Below, piece after piece: positions 8,272 through 16,364 of a stretch of DNA of 47,302 bases. The notes under the pieces were generated by a model that ran no database searches, was not told the DNA's origin, and saw only the letters and a list, made by a program, of their open reading frames with translations. The DNA is taken from the NCBI GenBank assembly GCA_964517265.1, contig CAZFBS010000020.1:1-47302 (forward strand), in the 5' to 3' direction. Source of the stretch: REEP01 sp964517265 (GTDB lineage: Bacteria > Pseudomonadota > Alphaproteobacteria > Rhodospirillales > Defluviicoccaceae). Both the position numbers and the translations under genes were made by a program. Position 1 is the first letter of the stretch; each line of letters begins with the position of its first letter.

Positions 8272-8297
8272 AGCACTCGAGATGGCGCGGTGGTTGA

Positions 8298-8375
8298 ACC
8301 GGCGGGCCACAATCGGCTCCCGCCGGTCCAGATCACTCTAGGTCGCTTTCTCTACCGGCCCCCCGATTTGCCGGT
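8298..8375. repeat. Two further hairpins between the entericidin genes
   Basis: ACCGGCGGG (8298-8306) pairs with CCCGCCGGT (8319-8327), and ACCGGC (8354-8359) pairs with GCCGGT (8370-8375). Together with the nested repeat on their left they fill the gap between two convergent entericidin genes. Both share the ACCGGC core, which suggests related units. Confidence 0.5.
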
Positions 8376-8476
8376 GGGGCTGCGCAAGGGCATCGCTGTT
8401 TAAGCGCAGCAAGAAGTGCGATGCACTCGCTTGTCGCCAGCGGGCGAGAGCGCTGCGCTCAAGACTTGGCGTGCTG

Positions 8477-8638
8477 CTAATTTCCCCGCATTTTGTCCTG
8501 AGTTTTCTCCGCAGTTCCTGAAACAGCGCCACCAGCGGCCTGCACGTCCTCGCCAACACCGCGAATGGTGTTGCAGCCTGTGACTCCTGCGGCTGTCAGC
8601 ACCATGAGGACGAAAACCCAGCTTACTTTCTTTGTCAT
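8477..8638 (-). CDS. Entericidin A/B family lipoprotein, second copy
   Basis: 53 residues, found by reading the minus strand directly. ATG at 8638 has AGGAG six bases upstream. MTKKVSWVFVLMVLTAAG leads to lipobox GVTGC (Cys22), then the family signature GCNTIRGVGEDVQAAGG and a short tail ending in KMRGN, TAG stop. The mature half matches the plus-strand copy closely (GCNT-RG-GEDV-A-G---GTAE), so the two are paralogues in convergent orientation. An antidote/toxin relation as in E. coli ecnA/ecnB is possible but not shown. Confidence 0.85.
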   Translation of the reverse strand: MTKKVSWVFVLMVLTAAGVTGCNTIRGVGEDVQAAGGAVSGTAEKTQDKMRGN

Positions 8639-8794
8639 GATGACTCCTGCTCCTGCTTCGCCAGATCAAACCAGGATTGACCGCAAAGCGGCAAACCTGA
8701 CTTTACAACCCATCGTAGCCAAACATAATCATGAATGGAAACTGGGGTCCAGCGGGAATGCGCCAAACACGCGCCTACGGCGCTCTGCTCGTGA

Positions 8795-9424
8795 TCAGAG
8801 CTTGGCGCTAGCACGAGAGCTTACGCTTTCATACCATCGGCGCGTGTGGACGTGCTCGGAAGCGGGCGCGAGCTTGATCCACGCTGCGAAATCGACCGTG
8901 ACCTGCGCGGTTATGTCCGCCATGGTGTAGAAGTCTCCGGCAACGTATTCCGTCTCCTTCAAACGGTCATCGAGTTCGGTGAAGAACCGCTCGACGCGGG
9001 CCTTGCCTCGCTCGACCAGGGCCGGAATCTGGTCAACGTTGGCACCCCCGGGAATCGCCCGGCCCTGCATCCGAGGGGAAGCATTCCGCAACGCTTCTGC
9101 CACGGCAAGAAATCCGTCGATCTCGAAATGGTGATCCCACATCGCCACCACCGCTTTCTCCTTGGCATCACGGCCGAGCAGGGGTGGCTCGGGATGGACT
9201 TCTTCCAAATAGCGGCAGACGGCGATGGTCTCGCGAATGGCTGTCCCATCGTCAAGCACAAGCACCGGAACCGTACACCAGGGATTGATCTTGCGGAAAG
9301 CCTCCGACAGTTGCTCGCCAGAGGCCAAGTCCACCTTTACGGCTGGCACCTCAATCCCTTTCTCGGCAATGAAGATTCGCACGCGTCGGGGGCTCGGCGC
9401 GGTTTTGCAGTCGTAGAATTTCAT
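8795..9424 (-). CDS. Glutathione S-transferase family protein
   Basis: 209 residues from the ATG that begins MKFYDCKTAPSPRRVRIF. Residues 1-80 are a thioredoxin-fold GST N-domain with the cis-proline and glutathione-contact region (NPWCTVPVLVLDDG followed by IRETIAVCRYLEE). Residues 90-205 form the all-helical C-domain, with the N-capping-like FYTMADITAQVTVDF motif. The family conjugates glutathione to electrophiles or acts as a peroxidase; the substrate cannot be read. The frame extends 78 codons upstream without start support, and the chosen start has only a weak ribosome site. Confidence 0.88.
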   Translation of the reverse strand: MKFYDCKTAPSPRRVRIFIAEKGIEVPAVKVDLASGEQLSEAFRKINPWCTVPVLVLDDGTAIRETIAVCRYLEEVHPEPPLLGRDAKEKAVVAMWDHHFEIDGFLAVAEALRNASPRMQGRAIPGGANVDQIPALVERGKARVERFFTELDDRLKETEYVAGDFYTMADITAQVTVDFAAWIKLAPASEHVHTRRWYESVSSRASAKL

Positions 9425-9757
9425 GACGGAAACTTCATGATGGGACGTCCTCCCGCTTGTCATGTCGCACCGGATCATTGCATCCGTTGGCCCGAGTGTG
9501 ACGCGCCCTCCGCCCTTTGGCAACATGCGGGGTGGCGCCGATGCTGAAGTCCAGCCGATCGGAATCCTCTGAATCTGCGATTGGTCGTCAAGCCTTTCAG
9601 CGGAATGGTCCGATGCCGACAGAAGAGTGCCGGCCGTCGATTCAGTCGAACCGCCCAATCAATAGGTTTGCGGATACCTCGATCCTCCGCTTGAGAACCC
9701 GGGGAAGAATCCGCTCCACTGGCAACAGCACGCGCACTGTCTCTTTGTTAACTATTC
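9425..9757. other. Intergenic stretch without recognised features
   Basis: Left part of a 563-base gap between divergent genes (GST leftward, TackOD1-like gene rightward). It stays GC-rich, and I see no convincing short gene, hairpin or promoter. The GST promoter must lie here but I could not place it. Confidence 0.4.
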
Positions 9758-9772
9758 GAACATAAAGCGAAC
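9758..9772. promoter_or_regulatory. Candidate LexA (SOS) box
   Basis: GAAC at 9758-9761 and GAAC at 9769-9772 are separated by exactly seven bases. GTTC-N7-GTTC (or its complement) is the established direct-repeat operator of LexA in most alphaproteobacteria. It sits just upstream of an extended -10 element at 9793, so LexA bound here would cover the -35 region of that promoter. No classical SOS gene is adjacent. Confidence 0.5.
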
Positions 9773-9792
9773 AAAAAAAGATCATGCACCGT

Positions 9793-9801
9793 TGATATAA
9801 T
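9793..9801 (+). promoter_or_regulatory. Extended -10 promoter element
   Basis: TGATATAAT is a perfect TATAAT with the extended TG-N. An A tract (9773-9779) lies in the -35 to UP position, and the LexA-like box overlaps the upstream part. Transcription would start near 9808 and run into the TackOD1-like gene with a leader of about 180 bases. Confidence 0.5.
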
Positions 9802-9987
9802 GGCGTCCGCCGTGGGTTCTGAGGCCTGCGGATTCTACTGGCCCCCGTGCGTCTCGACTTTTTGGCGGCAGGTGGCGCCTCCCGTTGTGCCGACCGCTAC
9901 CCTCACATTTTATGTTGCCCCCATCTGGGGTAACTAATATACCTATACGTGCACATTTCAACTCATCATGCGCAGAAAAGCCGAACA

Positions 9988-11340
9988 ATGCCGGACTCAG
10001 TGCCAGAAGAGGGGCGAGCAAGCCTTGTGCCGGAGCCCGATGGGGCAGCACGCCCGCGTCTGTTTTGGGGAGTGACAGGATCGCTTGAGGAGCCGGTAGC
10101 ATTCGCCTGGCAGCTTGCCGCGAACACCGACGAGGCCGAAGTTCTTTGCCTTCCTGCCGGGATTGGAGAAGAAGACCTGAGAGCGCTGCTCCGCCGCGAT
10201 CCGCTGAAGCCCGTCATCCTGGCGGGTGATCCGGCCGACGCTGCCCGCCGCCATGCGCAGCTTGAAGACGCTCGTGCCGTTGCGCTCCGTCTCCGCGAGT
10301 TGCAAGCCGCGGCCGGCCACACCTACGCAGATGATCTCTACCGGCTGGCCTTAGGATTTGCCTACACGCGCGCCGACGGTATCCGTGCCGAGATTGGATC
10401 ACGATGGACACGCGGATACGGTTACAGCTGCGATGAAGCGCTCCGGGCGGCCGGCAGCGGCCCGGAAACCGCGCCTATTCTCGTTTCCCTTGCTGCGGCC
10501 GGCCTTCTCGCCGAGCGTCTCGCTGAGGTTGCCCATGCCTGCCCTGCCTGTAGCAGCATTCAGATTCTGTTTCGGGACGGATGCCAAACCTGCGCGTCGC
10601 CGGACGTTCAGGCCGTCGATCTCATTCATCATTTCCGCTGCGGACACCAAGCGCCCGAAACCCAATTCGGCAGCCGGCACGGGCTTTACATCTGCCCGAA
10701 GTGCCGGCGTGAGCTCCGTCATTTCGGGCTAGATTATGATAAGCCTGGAGAAATGACGGTGTGCGGGGGGTGCGGTCACAGCTCAACCGAGACAACCGTT
10801 TACGGCCGCTGTCTCTCATGCCGCGCCTCCTTCCCGGCAGCCGATGCGCCGAAGCTGCGCATCTTCGACTATACATTGACGGGTGCCGGCATGCACGCGG
10901 CGCTGAGCGGTCAGGCACGAGCGTTCGATCCAGCCCGGCTGCTGGAGAAGAACTTGCCGCTGATGCCATTGGACACCCTGTTCATGATGGCCCGCAAGCT
11001 GGACGCGCTCGGCAACCGCAGCGTCGTTCAAACATTGTTGATGACCGTCTGCCTCAACCGCGCGATTGCCGAAAGCCAGACGACCGGGGAGGAAATCAGG
11101 CTTCTCGTCAAGATCGGTATGGAACTCGTCAAGCTGATTCGCGAAACGGATATCGCGGCCTATGACAGGGGCAACCTCTACCTGCTGATGCCGGCTGCCA
11201 CCCGCGCCGATGCCAGCGCCGTGCAAAGCCGAATGATGAATGCGCTGCATCCGGTTTTCGATGCGGCGATCCTGGAACGGCTGGCTTGGCGGGCAGAGGC
11301 GGTTGACGAGTTTCTGGTTTCCGCAGCGGCACCGGCCTGA
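9988..11340 (+). CDS. Cys-rich TackOD1-like protein with GGDEF-like C-terminal domain
   Basis: 450 residues from the ATG at 9988; a GTG at 9949 would add 13 residues and neither has a strong ribosome site. No membrane segment is seen, so it should be cytoplasmic. Residues about 20-165 are an uncharacterised N-terminal domain. Residues 185-278 carry six cysteine clusters: CPAC, CQTC, FRCGH, CPKC, CGGC, CLSC. These are paired zinc-knuckle sites in the pattern of TackOD1, a predicted metal-binding output domain first noted in thaumarchaeal signalling proteins. Residues about 315-440 resemble a GGDEF domain in layout, but the GGDEF motif itself is replaced (AAYDRGNLYLLMP), so cyclase activity is unlikely. 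The glycosyltransferase gene follows after ten bases, suggesting it regulates or scaffolds polysaccharide synthesis. Confidence 0.7.
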   Translation: MPDSVPEEGRASLVPEPDGAARPRLFWGVTGSLEEPVAFAWQLAANTDEAEVLCLPAGIGEEDLRALLRRDPLKPVILAGDPADAARRHAQLEDARAVALRLRELQAAAGHTYADDLYRLALGFAYTRADGIRAEIGSRWTRGYGYSCDEALRAAGSGPETAPILVSLAAAGLLAERLAEVAHACPACSSIQILFRDGCQTCASPDVQAVDLIHHFRCGHQAPETQFGSRHGLYICPKCRRELRHFGLDYDKPGEMTVCGGCGHSSTETTVYGRCLSCRASFPAADAPKLRIFDYTLTGAGMHAALSGQARAFDPARLLEKNLPLMPLDTLFMMARKLDALGNRSVVQTLLMTVCLNRAIAESQTTGEEIRLLVKIGMELVKLIRETDIAAYDRGNLYLLMPAATRADASAVQSRMMNALHPVFDAAILERLAWRAEAVDEFLVSAAAPA

Positions 11341-11350
11341 CGAGCGCCCG

Positions 11351-12634
11351 ATGATCGCCGACGCGCTGCGGTTTCTTGCCCATCAGAGCTCCGAAGGACT
11401 GGTCGCTGCCTTCTGGATTCTGGTCTTTGTCGAAGTGCCGCGGTTTCTCCTGGGTGCCTTCGTACTCGGATGGTTCTTGTTGTTCCGCAAGGATGCATTC
11501 TCTTCCGACAGCCTGCGCGAAAGCGGCGAGGATGTCGGGATCAGCGTCGTCATCGCGGGGCACAACGCGGCAAAGGGGATCGAGCGCTCGCTGGCGTCTG
11601 TGCATCAGCAAAGCTGGAAGCGGATACAGATCATTGTCGTCAACGACGGCTCCACCGATGAGACCGACCGGATCTGCCGCCGCTTGCAGCAGCAGGGGCA
11701 GATCGACAGCTACCTGCCGTTAATGACACGCGGTGGCAAGGCCGCGGCGGTAAACGCGGCACTGGCGCTCGCCCACTTTCCTCTGTTCCTGGTCACCGAT
11801 GCCGATACCACGTTCGATCGTGATGCATTTGCGCGCGCAGCGGTGCCTTTTGACGATCCGCGCGTCGGTGTTGTCGGCGGCAACCTGCGCGTACGCAACA
11901 TCAACGCATCGCTGGCGACCAAGGTGCAGCAGCTCAATTACGGCTTCAGCATTACCCTTGGGCGGATCGTCAAGGACGCGCTCGGATTCTACTTCGTCGC
12001 GTCCGGTGCCTTCGGCCTGTACCGGACCTCGGCGGTTCGCGCAATCGGCGGTTGGGATGTCGGTCCCGGCGAGGACGGCGACGTTCTCACCCGCCTCCGT
12101 CTCGCCGGCTGGCAGGCGCGGTTTGTGCACTGTGCCACCGCGATGACCGATGTTCCCGTCAGCTTCGTTGCGCTCGCCCGGCAACGATTGCGCTGGGATC
12201 GCTCGATGATCCGCAACCGGTTCCGCAAGGCCGGCCCGGCTGTGCTGAACCCCTTCGGGCGCTGCTTCAATGCCGTTCTTGCCCTCAGCTTCATGGAAAT
12301 CTATTTTTTCAACGGCGTCCTGCCATTTTTGCACGTAACCTATCTCGCCCAAACGATTAGCGAGTTCGGCGCCTTTTCGCTGACGATTTTCGCGATCGTG
12401 TTTGCCGCTTACGGATTCGTGTTCGTCATCAAATTTCTGGTGATGATCACTCTGTCGTCGCGCCCATCGGAAGACTTCCGTCTGCTGCCGTACTTTCCAT
12501 TGTTCGCGCTGACAACGGGCGTGCTCTTGCGCGCCGTCAAGCTCTATGCGAACGCCAATGAGCTGATCGTGCGCGGCTCCTACAAAGACGCCTACGTTCC
12601 GCACAAGGTGCGCCAGCAGACGAAGATCTATTGA
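11351..12634 (+). CDS. Processive family-2 glycosyltransferase (membrane polysaccharide synthase)
   Basis: 427 residues. Start chosen at the ATG ten bases after the previous stop, because upstream frame overlaps that gene. Layout: a hydrophobic N-terminal segment (about 20-46), a cytosolic GT-A domain, then three C-terminal membrane segments. All catalytic marks of processive synthases are present: D99 in VNDGS, D150 and D152 in TDAD, E241/D242 in GEDGD, and Q278-x-x-R281-W282. Related enzymes make cellulose, poly-N-acetylglucosamine, hyaluronan and alginate. Which sugar is used cannot be told. No PilZ domain is fused, so any c-di-GMP control would need another protein. Confidence 0.88.
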   Translation: MIADALRFLAHQSSEGLVAAFWILVFVEVPRFLLGAFVLGWFLLFRKDAFSSDSLRESGEDVGISVVIAGHNAAKGIERSLASVHQQSWKRIQIIVVNDGSTDETDRICRRLQQQGQIDSYLPLMTRGGKAAAVNAALALAHFPLFLVTDADTTFDRDAFARAAVPFDDPRVGVVGGNLRVRNINASLATKVQQLNYGFSITLGRIVKDALGFYFVASGAFGLYRTSAVRAIGGWDVGPGEDGDVLTRLRLAGWQARFVHCATAMTDVPVSFVALARQRLRWDRSMIRNRFRKAGPAVLNPFGRCFNAVLALSFMEIYFFNGVLPFLHVTYLAQTISEFGAFSLTIFAIVFAAYGFVFVIKFLVMITLSSRPSEDFRLLPYFPLFALTTGVLLRAVKLYANANELIVRGSYKDAYVPHKVRQQTKIY

Positions 12635-12700
12635 CAGGGGCAAGGGAGCAAACCGGCATGAACAGGCACCGATTCATAGCAACCCGCTGAATTTCGCGCG

Positions 12701-13747
12701 ATGCACCGTATCGTCCCCACGCAAATGCCATACCGCATGGCGCTGGATGTCCGTGATGAACCACTGCGCATCGGCAGGATCATCTATCTTTCGATCATCT
12801 GCATCCTTGTCCTCGCGCTCATCCACTTCGTCGTCGGGCACCTCTATCTGATGCGGGGTGACGGGTTTGTCTACGCAGACAATGCCATTGTTGCGCTGGA
12901 ATTCGACGCCCGCATCTCTCAGCTGTATGTGCAGGAAGGAGACGCGGTGGAGCAGGAACAGTTGCTCCTGCGCTACGATTCGTTCGCGCTGCGCCGCGAC
13001 TTCGTCGAGTTCTCGACCCGCATCAGCGAGCTGGAGCGACGGCTGAGCGATGCCCGAATCCAAAAGGCGCGGCTCGACGCCACCATCGAGTCTGCTTACG
13101 ACTACAACGAGTTGACCCGGGAGGTTGAGGAGGCCATTGTCCGGCTCCGGGCCGAGGGTCTGGCCCCAAACTCCCGGATCAGCACAGAAGCCGCGAGGCG
13201 TTTCGAGGCCCGGCGAAATCTTCTCGGTTTCATTGCCGAGCGCGACCAGACCGACGCCGAAGCATCCCGCCTCGCCGAGGGCATTCAGAAGACCCGCCAC
13301 TACCTTGATGACCTGATCGCCCGGTTCGACCACGGAGAGATCCGTGCCAGTGAGGCGGGTATCGTCACCAGCCTTGCGGTGTCTACGGGGACGGTGGCGA
13401 AAAAAGGCGATCCCTTGCTCCGCGTCTTCTCCGGCGAACGCTTTCTTCTTGCCTATCTGGACGATACTTCCCCTGTCTCGCGCGCCGCCGGCGAGCCCGT
13501 GCTGGTTGCGCTGCCGGCGGGAACATTTGCAATCGGCCGCATCGCCCGTATCACGTCGGTGGCAGACCGGCTGCCGGAGGAATTCCAGCCTCGGTTCAAG
13601 CCGACCGCCCGTCAACACCTTGTGGCGATCGAGATGGATCCGCTGCTGCTGGCACGATTCCCGGTGATGACCACTGCTTCGGTCTACAAGCCGCTCGGAC
13701 TGACAACGGTGCTGACACTGGTGCAACGTGTGCGCGGAGAGCCCTGA
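12701..13747 (+). CDS. HlyD-like membrane fusion protein
   Basis: 348 residues with a single membrane anchor at about 26-46 (IYLSIICILVLALIHFVV), so most of the protein is periplasmic. It has the HlyD pattern: a split lipoyl-like beta half (ARISQLYVQEGDAVEQEQLLL), a long alpha-helical hairpin (about 105-205), the returning beta half (GIVTSLAVSTGTVAKKGDPL) and a beta-barrel tail. It lies 66 bases after the glycosyltransferase gene on the same strand. A synthase plus a HlyD-like partner recalls Alg8/Alg44 in alginate production, but this protein lacks Alg44's N-terminal PilZ domain. Later in-frame ATGs at 12725 and 12737 are alternative starts. Confidence 0.82.
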   Translation: MHRIVPTQMPYRMALDVRDEPLRIGRIIYLSIICILVLALIHFVVGHLYLMRGDGFVYADNAIVALEFDARISQLYVQEGDAVEQEQLLLRYDSFALRRDFVEFSTRISELERRLSDARIQKARLDATIESAYDYNELTREVEEAIVRLRAEGLAPNSRISTEAARRFEARRNLLGFIAERDQTDAEASRLAEGIQKTRHYLDDLIARFDHGEIRASEAGIVTSLAVSTGTVAKKGDPLLRVFSGERFLLAYLDDTSPVSRAAGEPVLVALPAGTFAIGRIARITSVADRLPEEFQPRFKPTARQHLVAIEMDPLLLARFPVMTTASVYKPLGLTTVLTLVQRVRGEP

Positions 13748-13750
13748 AGG

Positions 13751-14359
13751 TCAGCGGCGTTCGGACGCAGCCCGCGCCTGCAAAGCTGCCAGCCACTCCC
13801 TCAACCGGGACCGGTTCACCCCAAGGTCCCAGTAGCCGGTCTCCGCACGGCTGTAGGCGACAAGAGTGCACCCTCCCCCTTGAGCCGCAAGGACGCGCAG
13901 ACTGATCCTGTCGGTAAAGCCAAATAGCGCACTCGCCTGTTCCGCCTCGACTTGCAGGCCGTCCTCGGAGACACCCAGAACGCGGGCACGGGGCTGCTCC
14001 TCGATGATCCGGATCCAGAGGTCAACGACCTGCTCCGCGGACGCGTCCACTGTCGGTGCCAGTTCGTCCGGCGTGGCCGATCCGAACGAGGCCGGTGCGA
14101 TCAGCCAGTTGTTGGGTTGGCGCGGTGGCACCAGCGTAGCGAAATCGGTAAAGCTGGTCTCGCTTGCCATCCGCCCCGTCTCCCCCTCCCGCATCTCCGA
14201 CTGTGGCTTCCTGGCCTCCGCCGTTCTGCTCTGCGAGGCTCCGGCCGCAGGCATGTCCGCGGCCTCCCAGCCGCAACCGAACAGCGCTATAAGCAGTATC
14301 CCGCTTGCGGCGATGCGAAGCGGCAGACGTCGGCGACAGGCCAACCGCCGGCATCTCAT
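13751..14359 (-). CDS. DUF1499 family lipoprotein
   Basis: 202 residues. An Arg-rich start and hydrophobic core lead to lipobox ALFGC (Cys29). The mature part after a flexible linker has the DUF1499 pattern: QPNNWLIAPA, VDLWIRIIEEQPR, FGFTDRISLRVL and YSRAETGYWDLGVNRSR near the C terminus. Function of the family is unknown. The ATG overlaps the typA stop by four bases (ATGA), so the two are co-translated. It ends three bases from the convergent HlyD-like gene. Confidence 0.85.
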   Translation of the reverse strand: MRCRRLACRRRLPLRIAASGILLIALFGCGWEAADMPAAGASQSRTAEARKPQSEMREGETGRMASETSFTDFATLVPPRQPNNWLIAPASFGSATPDELAPTVDASAEQVVDLWIRIIEEQPRARVLGVSEDGLQVEAEQASALFGFTDRISLRVLAAQGGGCTLVAYSRAETGYWDLGVNRSRLREWLAALQARAASERR

Positions 14360-16179
14360 GCGGCGCGCATTGCCTTCTTGCGATCGTGCTCTTTCAACAG
14401 CTTCTTGCGGATACGGATCGACTTCGGCGTCACCTCGACCAGTTCGTCATCGTTGATGACCTCGAGCGAGAACTCAAGCGTGGTGGCGATTGGCGGCACC
14501 AGAATGATGTTCTCGTCGCTGCCGGCGGCGCGGATGTTGGTCAGCTGTTTGGCCTTCAGCGGATTGACGACGAGATCGTTGCCGCGCGAGTGAATACCGA
14601 TAACCATCCCCTCGTAAACCTCGGTCGCGTGGCCAATGAACAGCCGCCCGCGCTCCTGCAGATTGAACAGGGCGTAAGCGAGTGCCTTGCCGGTCGCCAT
14701 CGAGACCAACGCGCCGTTGCTGCGGCCGCCGAGCGACGCATCGACTTTCGGGCCGTAGTGGGAGAACGCATGGTAGATCAGGCCGGTGCCGGAAGTGACG
14801 GTCAGGAACTCCGAGCGGAAGCCGATCAACCCGCGGGTCGGGATCAAGTAATCCAGCCGGACCCGCCCCAGGCTGTCGAGTACCATGTCCTTCAACTCGC
14901 CGCGTCGCTCCCCCAGCTTCTGCATCACCGCGCCCTGGTGAGGCTCCTCCACATCGACCGTCAATGTTTCCCAGGGCTCGCAGATTTCTCCGTCAATGGT
15001 TCTCAGGATTACTTCCGGGCGCGAAATGGCAAGCTCATAGCCTTCCCGGCGCATGGTCTCGATCAAAATGGCAAGATGCAGTTCGCCGCGTCCGGATACC
15101 GTGAATTTGTCGGGATCAGCGGTGGGCTCCACCCGCAGGGCGACATTGTGAATGAGTTCCCGCTCCAGGCGCTCACGCAAATTGCGGCTGGTCACATACT
15201 TGCCCTCACGCCCGCCGAAGGGGGAGTCGTTAACCTGAAACGTCATGCTGATCGTCGGCTCATCGACGATGAGGGCGGGCAGCGGCTCGACGGCATCCGG
15301 ATCGCACACCGTATCGGAGATCTTCAGCCCCTCGATGCCGGTAAACGCGATGATATCGCCCGCCCCGGCCTCCTCGCGTTCAATGCGCTCAAGACCGTGA
15401 AACCCCAGAATCTGCAAAAGCCGTCCCCGCCGTACCGCCCCCGTCGCATCGGCAATGGCGACGGCAGCGTTGCGGCGAGCCCGTCCCCGGCGGATGCGGC
15501 CGATGCCGATCACGCCGATGTAGCTGGAGTAGTCAAGGGCGCTGACCTGGAGCTGAAGCGGCCCATCGGGATCCACATCGGGCGGCGATACGTGCTCGAC
15601 AATGGTCTGGAACAGCGCCGTCATGTCACCGCTGCGGGCATCTTCGTCGGACGATGCCCACCCTTGCAGGGCGGAGGCGAAGATCACCGGAAAATCGAGC
15701 TGTTCCTCGCTGGCGCCGAGACGGGCAATGAGATCGAAGGTCTGATCGACCACCCAATGCGGCCGGGCGCTCGGGCGATCGACCTTGTTGACCACCACGA
15801 TCGGGCGAAGGCCCTGGGCAAGAGCCTTACGGGTGACAAACGTGGTCTGCGGCATCGGACCGTCGACGGCGTCGACAAGCAGCAGTACGCTATCGACCAT
15901 CGAGAGCACACGCTCAACCTCGCCGCCGAAATCCGCATGCCCAGGCGTGTCGACGATATTGATCCGCCAACCCTGCCACTCGATCGCCGTGTTCTTGGCC
16001 AGAATGGTGATGCCGCGTTCTCGCTCCAGGTCGCCCGAGTCCATCACCAGATCCTGCACAACGCCATGTTCGTGAAGGGTTCCGGACTGGCGCAGCAGCT
16101 GGTCGACAAGGGTCGTCTTGCCATGATCGACATGCGCCACAATGGCAATGTTTCTCAGCGACTGAATGGCTTCGCGCAT
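14356..16179 (-). CDS. typA: Ribosome-associated GTPase TypA/BipA
   Basis: 607 residues, the family's normal length. The start (MREAIQSLRNIAIVAHVDHG) was chosen by family alignment and a GGAG ribosome site; the frame runs 35 codons further upstream. G1 is AHVDHGKTT, G3 DTPGHADFGG and G4 VVNKVDR, followed by EF-Tu domain 2, two EF-G-like domains and the TypA C-terminal domain. The protein binds ribosomes and supports 50S assembly and stress or low-temperature growth. The DUF1499 gene overlaps its stop. Confidence 0.96.
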   Translation of the reverse strand: MREAIQSLRNIAIVAHVDHGKTTLVDQLLRQSGTLHEHGVVQDLVMDSGDLERERGITILAKNTAIEWQGWRINIVDTPGHADFGGEVERVLSMVDSVLLLVDAVDGPMPQTTFVTRKALAQGLRPIVVVNKVDRPSARPHWVVDQTFDLIARLGASEEQLDFPVIFASALQGWASSDEDARSGDMTALFQTIVEHVSPPDVDPDGPLQLQVSALDYSSYIGVIGIGRIRRGRARRNAAVAIADATGAVRRGRLLQILGFHGLERIEREEAGAGDIIAFTGIEGLKISDTVCDPDAVEPLPALIVDEPTISMTFQVNDSPFGGREGKYVTSRNLRERLERELIHNVALRVEPTADPDKFTVSGRGELHLAILIETMRREGYELAISRPEVILRTIDGEICEPWETLTVDVEEPHQGAVMQKLGERRGELKDMVLDSLGRVRLDYLIPTRGLIGFRSEFLTVTSGTGLIYHAFSHYGPKVDASLGGRSNGALVSMATGKALAYALFNLQERGRLFIGHATEVYEGMVIGIHSRGNDLVVNPLKAKQLTNIRAAGSDENIILVPPIATTLEFSLEVINDDELVEVTPKSIRIRKKLLKEHDRKKAMRAA

Positions 16180-16364
16180 AGACGCTCCACGTTTTGATAA
16201 AGCCGATTTCGGGGGAATGCCGCACAGATATAGGTGGAAAATGCCCGTGACCGCTATACTTATTTGAGGACAACTTGATGACACTGGAGATTCGACGTAG
16301 TTCTAACAAGAACGCGCCGCCGGTCCCCGGTGTCGGCGTCAGGGGCAGCGGGTGTCAACCCGTG

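Noticed and set aside
9800..9937. 45-codon open frame after the LexA-like box, considered as a small SOS-induced peptide
   Set aside because: No ribosome site; its ATG overlaps the -10 element, so the transcript would start inside it.
14305..16197. 630-codon plus-strand open frame across typA
   Set aside because: Antisense to typA with no ribosome site or motif; caused by high GC.
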